Source: Cladopsammia gracilis (lineage: Eukaryota > Cnidaria > Anthozoa > Scleractinia > Dendrophylliidae). From it: a stretch of DNA of 64,000 bases. The stretch lies in NCBI GenBank assembly GCA_022457155.1, contig JAJGOT010000209.1:435001-499000 (forward strand). The letters run 5' to 3'. The notes under the pieces are model-generated. The model was not told where the DNA came from. It made no database searches and was given only the letters and a program-made list of their open reading frames with translations. Positions 12,301-24,300 of this stretch are shown in pieces (the stretch's first letter is position 1; every line of letters starts with the position of its first letter). The position numbers were made by a program, and so were the translations under genes.

Positions 12301-15300
12301 TTGAAAGGGTCGAGATTGCAGGTTTCTTCCATGAGTTGTTTAAACTTGAGGCAACATCTTCGCAAAATGTCCACATCGCTACGACAATATTCTTCCATTT
12401 CATTCGCGAAGTCAAACACATATTCAGCCTCTTCTAATGCTTTATACCAAGCCAGAAACTCCTCATGTTCATTTTCATCATCTTCTTCGATTTTCATACT
12501 GTCTGGGTCATAGTTTTCAATAGCAGGGAGCGGACCAACGTAGTTTTGATTTTCTTTGCGATTAAAGAAATGGGGGAAGTAACCTTTTTTGAGTTCTGTC
12601 AACCCAAATGTTTTTGGTAACTTTTTGAGTGCCATGGGTAAAAAGTTGAGAGAATCGCGGAACTTGATGTTGGCTTGTTCGAGTTCCATAGACATGATCT
12701 TGGCACCGTTCAGGATCAGACTTGGTAATAGACACTCTTTGTAGAAATATTCACAGAGGAGAAACCCGTCATAACCCCTCAGGTTGTGAGCGATGACGAT
12801 AGCACCTTCGTGGGTTCCATCCAGCAACCAAGAACCAAACTGATCAACACAGTCATCCCCCTTAAACACCATTTCAAACCCCGTTTCGTCTTGCACAATT
12901 AATAAATTTGCGATGTGTCGCCCTTCGTCCTGCCTGCTCTCGATATCGAAGAATAAATATTCTTGCCCTTCTTGTTCATCACCTTCCTCTACGTCATCAT
13001 CGATCAACTCCTCTGCAACACGTCTTCGTTTCCGCCTGTTTTTCTTCTTTTTTCCTTGTTTTTCTTGGTCTTCTGGACTTTCTACTTCATCACTGTCTTG
13101 AAACTCGATGGGTTTCATGTAGCAACGATGTGTGTTGGGGTCCACAAACTCCTCACAATTCCAACACATCTTTTCACCGCACGTGTGAGCTTTTGGGTTT
13201 CGTTTTTTATACGACATGACTTTGTGACACTTTGTACACTTGTAATATTTCTGGCACACCGACTGTCCTTCTTTATTGGGTCGACAGTGGTTAGCGTAGC
13301 AGTCGTCACCAGCAAAGATTCTGTGACAGGTACCACACTCTCTCCACGGTGCTTTCTGAAAATACCCTCGACACCCCTCGGTGAAACAACATTTGCATAC
13401 TTTACTACAGCGATGCTCTTCTTTCTTATCGTACCCCTTCTTGCATTCTAGGCACCAATAATTTCTACCAAGAAACGCGGAAACGGATGTGATGATGTCG
13501 TAGTGCTTTTGGTGAAGGTATAAATAAATTTGTTTGTCTTTTTTGGGCCCTTCATAGATAATAGCGTTAAAATGTTCAGCGGAGAGGACAACAATCTGAT
13601 AGTCTGTAATTACTTGTTGGAACTTGGCCACCTCTGGGAGTCCACAGAAACCCTCTGGAACTCCGGCCTTCTGGTGTAAATCTTTAGCCAAGATGCTTTG
13701 ACGCTGGCGTCCTTGACGAATCGAGTTCCAGTCGGGATGTTTCTCTTGACGTGCCACGTCAGTGACCAAGGCACGAGCCAGGCACAAGAAATCTTTGTTC
13801 TTGATGCGAAGGACACATTGCTTAGCATCGAGAAACTTGGACAATTTGAAACCAAAGTGTTTTCTCTTGCGAGTAGCAACCCCACCCTGCGGCATGCCAA
13901 CGTGAACCAGATGGACATTCATTCCTTCCTTTAGATTGACGTTTTCGTTTGACTGTAAAACTCGCTGCACCTCGCTCATGATCCGCTCGGCATTTAATTC
14001 ATGTCGTGGCATAAAGGGTAAAGAGATGGGGTACTGTAGTGACTGACTTTGAAGGACAAAACGTACAAGATCGTTATCAGCCATACCTGTTGTCATTTCA
14101 TCGACCATAGAATCAAAAATGTTGCCTAGCTGCTCCATAAGAGGGATTCCTTCAGATTGGGGCTTTAATGAGAGAAGGTAATCTGTGCCCGACGTGTTAA
14201 ACTTGCGGACTTTTCTTGTGGCCACTTCACGAAGCGTGTAGTGTGGATCAGATGTCCATAATTTGTTTCCTTTTCCAATCTGTTCTTCGGCCATTAAGCA
14301 ATCCTCATCTTCCATCTAAAAAAAATAAGAGCGAAATGTGAATTAAACAGTAATATACTTGGTATTAAAAATTAAAGTGAGTTACTTACAGAGATAAACA
14401 ATAGACTAATGTCTGTTCCAAGTGACTGAATGACTTCAAAGACAACAAACAGTAGCGTAACTTACAGTGGTAATAGGAAGTTTAGCTAAAGATTGACAAC
14501 GAGGCTGAATGACTTACAAAACCAACAAACAGTAGCGTAACTTTCATTGCTAATAGGAAGTTTATCTTAAAATAAAAAAACGAGGTTGAATGACTTGCAA
14601 AACCAACAAACAGTAGCGTAACTTACAATGGTAACAGGAAGTTTAGCTTAAGATTGACAACGAGGTTGAATGACTTAAAGAACCAACAAACAGTAACGTC
14701 ACTTACAGTGATGGCTGGGACACTTAATAAATTCAAAATGGCCGAGACATCTAATTAATTCAAAAGGGCAGAGGCATCTAATTTATTCAAAATGGTTGGG
14801 ACATGAATTAATTCATAATGGCGGGACTAACTTACCTCATTGGTTAACAAGTAACCATAATCCCAACAGTCCAATGCAGTTTCCATTTCATTTTCCTCCC
14901 AGGTCTCCATCGCTTGTACAAGTTCGTCATCGGTCATATGCAGACACATTTGTTTTTCCATCGTGACTCTTGTCAAAGCTGAATGAAAAAATCTAGACTG
15001 CCTAGCTCCTTTTATAACGAGTATGCGAATACCGAGGGAACACTCCGGATCGAAAAACACCAATCAAAACCATTTTTATAACAATATACATTGTGCTTTT
15101 TGTTAAAAACTAGTTTCAGGAACAAGAATTACTTGTTTCTCAAAAGTTAATTTTATTCTTCTTGTTTAAGTTTGAATAGATAATAGAGTTTTGCAATTAA
15201 CCAATCAAAAAATTAAACGTTTTCCTCACGCGACCGCATGTAGGGCAAAATCAAGTCGACTATGAAAATTGTAGGATCGAAACGCGCCAATCAGATAGCA

Positions 15301-18300
15301 TAGTAAAGTGACTAATCAAATGGTTTACTACAGTTACGAATAAGCGATGAACTAAGACTTGTTACCCACTTGTTTCTACAACTGCTATCAGCATTGTCGG
15401 AAAGTTTCAACCTCTTTTCAAGCCAACATGGACTGTCAAATTACAAGAGTTGAAATCAGAACGGTGAGTTCATAACATTTGTTTAATATGTCATTGCGCT
15501 CATTCGTTAGGATTTAAAGCAGACTTCTCCGTGTGATCAACTCGATTAATTTCATTCGTTATTTAACTTAAGTTTAAAATTTTCTGACAATGTATTGGTA
15601 AAGCGATTGGGTTGCGAGTTAAATTCAAAACCTCCATTCGTTCTTACTTGAAAGTAAATTATTGTCGCGCGCTAAACGCAAATAGCTTCGCTCCTTGTTT
15701 AACTGAATAGAAATCCGCGCTACACTTTGCAGCGCGCTAAATTCGAATGGCTTCGCTTGCTGCTTGACTTAAATGTAAAGAACTTCTGTGTATCAGTATG
15801 TTGAGAGTTCAATTTAAAATCTCCATTCGGTTTGACTTGAAAGTAAATTATTGCAGTGCGCTAAATTCAAATGGCTTCGTTCGCTACTTGACTTAATAAG
15901 CGTAAGGTATTTCTGTGAATCAGAAGGTTGTTTTGACTTGAAACTAAATTATTGTCGACAGCGCTAAATTCGAATAGCTTCGCTCGCTGTTTTAAAGTAT
16001 TTCTGTGTATCAGTAGATTGCGAGTTAAATTTAAAATCTCCATTCGTTACGTTATGACTGAAAGTAAATTATTGTCGCGCGCTAAATTCGATTAGCTTCG
16101 CTCGTTATTTGACTTAAGCGTGAGGTATTTCTGTGTATCAGAAAGTTGCGAGTTAAATTTAAAATCTCTATTTGTTCTGACTTGAAAGTAAATTATTGTC
16201 GCGCGCTAAATTTGAACAGCTTCGCCCGTTGTTTGACTTAAGCGTGAGGTATTTCTGTGTATCAGGTTGCGAGTTAAATTTAAAATCTCTATTCGTTTTG
16301 ATTTGAAAGTAGATACAGTATTGTCGCGGGCTAAATTCGAATAGCTTCGCTCGTTGTTTGACTTAAGCGTAAGGTATTTCTATGTATCGGTAGATTGCGA
16401 GTTAAATTTTATACTCTGTATTCGTTTGGACATGAAAGTCAGTTATTGTTGCGCACTAAAATTCGAATAACTTCGCTCCTTGTTTAACTGTACAGAAACC
16501 CGCGCTACGTTTTGCAGCGCGCTAATATTAATTCCATTAGTTTCACTCCTTGTTTGACTTAAGTGTAAAATATTTCTGTGTATCAGTAGATTGCGAGTTA
16601 AATTTAAAATCTCTATGCGTTTTGACTTGAATTTTAAAGTCTTTAACGCTCACCATTATTCGAAGTACTAAAACAATTGCTAAACAACTCAGTGCAAGTT
16701 TAATTGTGTTTTCAACTAAACATTAGCATAGTAGATTCGCTGATATTTTCGGTTTGACGTTCAGTAAGTTTAAAGAAAAGTTTATGAGGCAATTTGCTTT
16801 ACTTTAAAGTGTCACTTGTTGAAAACAATTTCACCTTATTATTCTTTTCATGTGATCAGTTTCTTCAATTAATATTACAGTACGTTCAAGTTTGCATTAC
16901 GCTACGCTCGTGGTTGAGTGAGTGTTAACAAAAGGTAATTACATTTATTGTTTCTTAATAGTGTTTCTTCAAAAGCTTTAAGTCATTTATATTCAAGAAC
17001 ACACTTGAATGCAAATGCTCGAAAGAAATGTTCGTTAATGTTAATCGAAGTATCGAGCAACTAAAACAATCGATTAATGCAGCGCTACCGCCTTGTCCAG
17101 TTGAGTTTTGGAGTTTTGTTTCTATTTATTGGTCAAAGAAACCCTCGCTACGAATTGCAGTGCGCTACGTTTCTCTGTAATTAAGTTTTCCTTCTTGTTT
17201 AACTAAAGAGAAAAGTATTTCTTCCATTGTATCTGTAATGCAGTTGGATTGTGAGTTAAATTCCAAATCGCCATTCGTTTTGACTCGTAAGTAAATTTTT
17301 ATCACGCTTGGTCAAAGAAAAAAGAACCGCTAAGTAAGGCAGTGCGCTCAACTCGATTAACTTCGCTCATTGTTTGATTTAAGCGTAAGGTTAAGCGTAA
17401 GGTTAAGCTGTTAGGTTGCAAGTTAAATTCAAAGTCTATATTTGTTTTGACCTGAAATTCACTCAATTTGAGTAGCGTCAAATGGCTTGGTCAAAGAAAA
17501 ACCGCGCTAAGGAATGCAGCGCGCTAAACTCTATTATTTGGCTTCGTTCGTGTTGCTTGACTTAAGCGTGTAACTCGCGCTTCCTTTTAAAGCCATGCTT
17601 GAGTTTATATTTTGTTTACAATAACCTTCTTTAGTTCAAACCATTAGCAAAGTAAATGCACTCACAAATTGAATTTTGTTTACCTTTATCTTTAAAAGAA
17701 CCGTTTACGTATATCTAGTGTTTAAGCCAAGCGCATTGCAAGGACACATTTCGTGTTTACTTAAAACCAAACAATGCTTTAAACTGTAGTGAACATGGTC
17801 ATTAAAAATCAAGAAAAGAGCAGAAGACACTTCAGAGACAATTTAGCAAAATAGATAAATCGAAATGCCAAAGAGATCTTGGACAATTAATTGCAGATGG
17901 CTTGTAAAATAAACGTAAACATCGCACTCTCTGTAACAAAACAGAAATCTTTGTAATCATTGTTTTTGTTTACTCAATAAAATAATTATGATACCATGAA
18001 ATACTGTGTCGTATTCATTTTGTGGAAACATCGTTCTGAGTGCCATTTTGAATACTAAATAAGGGTGAAGAAAACCGGTTTGACTCGTTTTTCTAAAGAG
18101 TGGCCATTTTGAATACTTTACCTCTTGACAAACTAGTATGAACCGGTTTGACCATGACGTCATTGTATTCTCATTGGTTCATCGCCCGTCCTTTGTTCTT
18201 TTGCCTTTAAATTGAAACCACCACCCGGATGGTTGGGCGGACACGTAACTCCACCACACCATACACTTCTCTCTTTAAACACTTTATTAATATTCAATAA

Positions 18301-21300
18301 AATCTCAGAATACGCCTCTCCCAATTCATGCATCCTTAATGACTCCACCTATACGGCCTGCATCTCATTAAACCCCTCCTGTACCTACACGGCATGCATC
18401 TCATTATCTCGTGACCGTACCATTCAAAACCGGTTTTTACCGAACCAATCTCATGAACTCAGGGTTGCTGTATATATGAATAAATTCAAATTGGTCCCAG
18501 CTCATTAACTCAAGGCTGCTGCATACATGAATAAATTGGTCTAGTCATCTGGGATAGACTACTAACAAAGCACAGTTTGAAGAAAAAATATTGAGGTCGG
18601 TCCGTCATTTTTGCATTCTCTTGTCAAAATGCGAAATTTACATCCATCGTTGGATATACATCATGTAGACGTTATGTATATCGATAACTTTTTAACCATA
18701 TTTGGGCAGTGTATCAATGTGTTGAATAATAATGTGGCATATTTGTCTTCATTTTGCAAGTTTGTACCTGTATATTGTAATAATCCAACTTTAATTTTAT
18801 CCATTTGATACAAACCTTTCTTAATTTATTCTTGTTATGATTTATTTTTCTATCAAAAATTAGTGTTCTCATATGTATAAAAAAGTTAAACTGACCAGTT
18901 TCCTTGTTGTATTATAGGGAATTTTGTAACAGATATTATACAAAATGTTACAGAAGTAGATTGTGTTATCCTGAACTCTGGAACTCTGCGATCAGATACC
19001 ATTCATCCTCCTGGAAAATTTAAAATGAAGGTAACTTGCTTTCATGTGGTTACTGTAAAATCTCTATTATTATTATTAATAATAATAATAATAATAACAA
19101 TAAAAATAATAATAATATAATAATAATATTAATAATAAATTATGTAGAGAACACATAATAATAATAATAATAATAATAAGACCCTTTCCCTGCAATGCTG
19201 AGTAGTGTGGCCTCCACACAGCGCCTTATGGGTGCCCTAGGTCCATGGCTTGGACCCGGCCCCCATGGAGAACACATAATTATATAGAGAACACATAATA
19301 ATAATAAGACTTTTATAGTGCCATACTGTCCATGGGCTCATGGCGCTTTACAGCATAATATTTCAAAGGAAAATTATTTTTTTATACTCTTGAGCTGGCT
19401 TCTCTTCGTAAATCTGCCAGCTGTAATTTCTAATAAGCCATACCCACCTTCCATCTCCCAAGGTAGTAAACCATACATAGACAACTGAAGATATCACAGT
19501 CACAGTCGTATGGTAGTCTGTTTCCTTCACCATTGCTTTGATTAGAGGCATTTTCAATAAACAAATAGCTTCACGTTCAGTAAAAGTTGTACTTATGGTG
19601 AATAAAGCTTGTCTCCCAAATGTATTGGATCATCTGTACTATAGGTAATCTCGGCTGACTATCGGCTGATAATGTCGGTTGACAGTCAGCCGAGTGTTGG
19701 TCGAAATATCGGTCAAGAGTCAGTCGATTGTCGGTCGATAGTCGGCCGAGTGTCAGTCGATAGTCGGCCAATATATCGCTCTATATGTTGAAGTCACATC
19801 TCGGTCGAGTATCGGTCAAATCTCGGTGGTATATTGGTCAAGTGTCGGTGGTGTGTCGGTCAAGTGGCGGTGGTATATTTAACAAAGATCCAACATATAG
19901 TAGTACAATTAGTATATACCCGCGGCACAAGTAAATTAATAGTGCTTTTCGCACACTTGGCCGAGACTTCCTATAGTACAGATGATCCAATGTGTTTAGC
20001 CTGATTGTCAAAGTCCAAAGTTGCTTGCACTCACTCCCTTCTTTCCCTATCTGAAGTCCTTTGTTTGAGGGTTTGTTCTTGCAGACGTCATTTGACCGTC
20101 AAATATTTCCCCCAATCAGAGAATGTTCAGTCCCATTTGCAAAATCCCTGATGGAGGAAAGAATGTTGCAAAGAAGCGAAAGGAAAACTCTATTACAAAT
20201 CAATTCATTGTTTTTAGGATCTCTCAGCTATTCTGCCCATGCCAGATGTACTAGTGGTATTGCAACTTACAGGTATGATTATTTCTTGTAAACAGTCATA
20301 TAGAAGACAAAAGGGCTTAAAATTAGTGATTTTGTTGTTAACAAATGGCAAAATTAGGATTTCAGAATTCAGTCTCAGGGCTGAGCTAAGATATCCAACA
20401 GGTGTACATGTAATTTTGTTTATCACAGGCAGAAAATTGTGGTAAAAAAGAGAAAGAGTTAGGCAGACAGTTTTTCAGGCAGTAAAATTAAAAAAACTCT
20501 GTCTTCAGGTGCAGATCAGAGGGGTTATTTTTTCTGCCTTCTGCCTATTATTTAAATTCCTGAGTTTTGGATTGCAACTGAATTCTGTTTGTCTGTCAGG
20601 TGATCAGATTTTACAAGCACTAGAAAATGGAGTCAGCCAGTGGCCTAAACTTGAAGGAAGGTTTCCTCAGGTGTGTTATAATGATGTGTTTCACTTTGTT
20701 ATAATATTTGGTAAAATGCTGCAAAGCAAACAGAATAGTACTACTTAATGACATTCATTCAAAACATAACCTGAGATAAATGAGTGCCCAGTTAGTAGAG
20801 GGCTCCAACTTTAGTTATGGTACCGTTTTACTTACAATAGGCACATGAGTCATTTTGATTGGTTAATGAATGTTACAGCAAATAATTATGTCAGTAAGCA
20901 TAATACAAGTTTATACCTAAATTTTTCACTTTGCTAGTTTTAATTATTACTCTTTTTTTCTATCAAGGTTGCAGGGATGTCATTTTCTTTTAACCCTCAG
21001 CAAGTTCCTGGTTCAAGAATACTGGAAAAAACCGTTACAATTGATAACAAACCACTTGATAAAAATAAGGTTTGTATTGTCTAAAATGAGTCTTGTTAAT
21101 TTTAAAATTATAATGCAATTATTTATGAACATTGTCAACATTGAGCAGACTTTCTTGCTTGTTTCTAGAAAGTCCTGATAACTTTTTGGGCCTAGAAAGT
21201 TATGTTATGAAAGCAATGTTTACGTTAAAGATTCAAGATTTCTTGGTTTTGAAAGGAATTAATCCAATAAAATTTTAAGTTGAAAAACAAGTCAGGCTAG

Positions 21301-24300
21301 TTTGTTGGCTAAAAACTACACTGCCATTCTATAGATTCTGATTCTGATTCTGTGATGACCTTAATATGGACCTGAAAAGTCCTGGACTAGAATTGCCAAC
21401 CTTCAGGTTGAAAGTTCATTATGTGATTATGTGCTTGTCACTTAGGCCACCAGCATTATTGTAAATTCTCACTGTTAGGCCATGCTGTCATGCATTGAGT
21501 GTTTGCTAATGGTGACATCACATTTGATGTCTTCAACGGGACGTGAATTCTTTTTTTTATTTTCTTCAGAATTATAAAGTCTGTACCAAATCTTACCTCG
21601 CCAATGGTAAGGATGGCTATCAGGTCTTCACGAAGGCCAAGGTTCTGGTGAGTTAATGGACCAATAACCTAAAATGGAGTGACCTTGAACCTCAAATTGT
21701 TTTACAGGGTCAACTGGCTCAACTTTCTCTCATGAGAAGTTGAATTAACATGTCCAAATACAAACAAGACATATATGGAAATTTAATTAATTTTTTTTTT
21801 GTCAGGGGGAAGGGGTTCTTTCCATAAACTACATATTCTTGCAATTAATGGATGTTCTTAAAACCATTTTTCATTTTTTGTAACAAATCAATGCTGCATA
21901 TTTTATTCAATATTGCGCACACTATAGGTCAAGTGCTTTTGAAGGAATTCTTACCTCCCTTCTACAACTGTGATCCTCAAACAATGGAAACCGAAGTGAC
22001 AGCTTTTACAGGGCAGGGTTGTTAGACCTGCACCAGAGCCCTTACATGGAGGAACAGCTGAGTGCCATCTTGTCAGGACTTCCTCTTGCAGTCGAATCCA
22101 ACATGGTAGGACCTACCTGCAGGAGAAGTAGACTCATCATGCCGGTACAGCTCTAAGAGTTGCAAGGGCATGCAAGCATCCCTGCCAAAAATGTTTTAAA
22201 CCCTTATTCAAATTTTTTTGTACAGGTTGATGAAGAGGATGGTCCTATATTAAGCACAATTGTCAGGAATCATTTCCACTCAATCAACATTGTAAGGGGT
22301 GTTACCAAATCAAAGTCTTCCCATCGACAAAGTCTAATAATGTAAGTATGGCATTTTGGTATATTTAGCTTCAGTTCATGCACCTGCAATAGTACGCACC
22401 TCTTTCACTCCCACGATTCCATCCACAGGCTCAGAAGTTCAAACCACTTTGTTCGTTTGTACGGCATGATAAACAGTACAATGCACAGCACAGGAAAATA
22501 CAGCTTCAGCAGTAGCTTTCATTTGAATGGTCATACTTAACTTGAGAATTTCATCCAGACACAAAAGTTACAAAAACATTTTGGTCCAACTGGAAAAGTT
22601 AATGAAAAAGTGATCCGCCTTTCTAGCTAGACGTTTTTCTTTGGTTGGAGCTTGTCTTTGTGAAAATTGTGCTGTTTTTGTGAAATGACATGACACATGA
22701 CGTATGCCCCCCTCTGATCTTTGGCCATATGGAAAGCACCCTTAATGGTTCAAGACAATACAATTAATAAACCTTTTCAACAAATTATGTTACCATACTT
22801 GCATTTTATAAACTAGTATAACACTGTTATTAACAGCCAGCACTAGCCTCCTGCGCAGCCATTTTTAGTGTCATCAAGGAATGTTGCATGACGACCCTAA
22901 AAACGGCTGCATAGGAGAATAAGGGCACTTATCATTTGTCTAAACTGGCCGGCTGGACAGGTAAATTCGTAAATATTATGCCATTATTGTAAGAACTGAG
23001 TGACCAGACTGATCAATTCGTAAACAGTATGCACCATTTTGATGGACTTGTAGGAACAGATCTTCAAAAAGGCTCATTCTGCTTACGAACTGACTGGCCA
23101 GTTCTGACAAATGGTAACCGTCCTAAGCCAGTACATAACATCAGTCTTTTGTTTACAAATTTTGCACCTATTGCATGTTGTGACACCATTAATAAAATTG
23201 CAGAAATTGAACCAGCAATATTTGTAACCTCTGCCTCTGAGGCAATGATTGCACATTGTAACTCAATCCTCTACAAGTTAACTTAAGACATAACACATGC
23301 ATGTGAACTAATGTATGGTGTACTTCAACAATATCAATAACAAAATATAATGCTATTATTTTAAATAGGTAGAAACAGGAAATCCTTCACTATTAAAAGT
23401 TTTTTTTTTAATTTATGTATATTAAGTTTAATAAAACATACAGAACTAGAACTTGGAATGACTTACCAGATAAAATTAGATCAACTACTGTTTTTGAAGA
23501 TTTTAAAGTTTTACTTAATACTTCGTCTTTTATGAACACCTGTTGTAATTTTTGCTGACCTTGTTTAGTTTGTTTGTTTAGTCAATTAAGGATCTAATGG
23601 TATTTACATTACGTGTATCTAATTAAGTTAGTTAGGTCTCGGAGATTTAGCATAATTATGTATGCTACTCTGTAAATCTAAATTTAAATATTTATGTATG
23701 TATGCATGTATACATGCAGGACAACCATTGTTTCTTCCATCAAGCTTTGACTCTTTAGTGTTGCATGTCCATTATGTAGTAATCACAGATGTGATAACTT
23801 TTCTGTCAGCAAATATAGCGTGCACTTCATCATCAGTACCAATAAGAAAATAAAATGTTTTTATTTTAACAAGGTGTAAAACATGAAATCCTCTACTCTT
23901 AGATTTTTCTGTTCAAAACAAGTTTAATGTCATTCTGGATAAAACCATTTGTTCCAGTCAACCTTTGACACCAAGTTGATGATTAAAAGTGAGTTAATCC
24001 ATTCATCCATTTGACACCAAGTGTTGCATGTCCACTAATCGTATACCATAAACACCTGTTTAACAATGTTTTAACCTGATCTGGTGCACTGTGTTTTCTT
24101 ATTTAATCTGATTGAACTTATAGATAGTCATATGATGTTTAATATAAAATAACTTAGCTTGGATCTGCACTGTGTCTTGTATTCAACCATGATAAACTAG
24201 TTAATCATTGATAGTTAACACATCAATTTATATTTAACCCTTGCAAATTATGTTTGGATTTCTAAGTTTTGTGACTAAATAAATAAAATAACCTGTAACT

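Larger units (their letters stand above)
14316..14835 (-). other. intron of PolB with two tandem-repeat arrays
   Basis: The donor GTAAGT at 14835-14830 and the acceptor TTTTTTTTAG just before 14315 are both canonical on the minus strand. The intron is filled with an ~80-bp repeat and a ~28-bp repeat (separate entries) and holds several further GTAAGT-like motifs. Confidence 0.7.
1244..18563 (-). mobile_element. complete Polinton/Maverick (adintovirus-like) element, 17,320 bp
   Basis: The element is bounded by long terminal inverted repeats starting 5'-AGTAGTCTATCCC and by a perfect 6-bp target-site duplication. It encodes the full Polinton core: PolB, retroviral-type integrase, adenain-like protease, A32/FtsK-type packaging ATPase, a capsid protein candidate and small basic virion-type proteins. 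It also encodes a Bcl-2-like protein, a GRF zinc protein and several unknowns. All recognisable genes run on the minus strand, antisense to the host gene whose intron it occupies. No frame-breaking lesion was seen in any core gene, and the two TIRs are almost identical, which argues for recent insertion. The gene set is that of an integrating double-stranded DNA virus; whether virions are made cannot be told from sequence. Confidence 0.97.

Noticed and set aside
10446..13934. Several + strand open frames opposite PolB, up to 162 codons
   Set aside because: They are antisense shadows of a long conserved polymerase frame; no conserved content or signals.
16882..16936. Putative second exon of the rightward gene (after attacag at about 16881)
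   Set aside because: In the only phase that fits the 15429 exon it stops after 15 codons; not enough to claim a protein.
15590..17590. Tandem array considered as a CRISPR-like array
   Set aside because: Units are diverged along their whole length with no constant repeat and unique spacers, in a eukaryotic element.
19643..19960. TCGGT minisatellite considered as a protein-coding repeat
   Set aside because: The 64-codon frame follows the repeat unit and the element is bounded by MITE termini.
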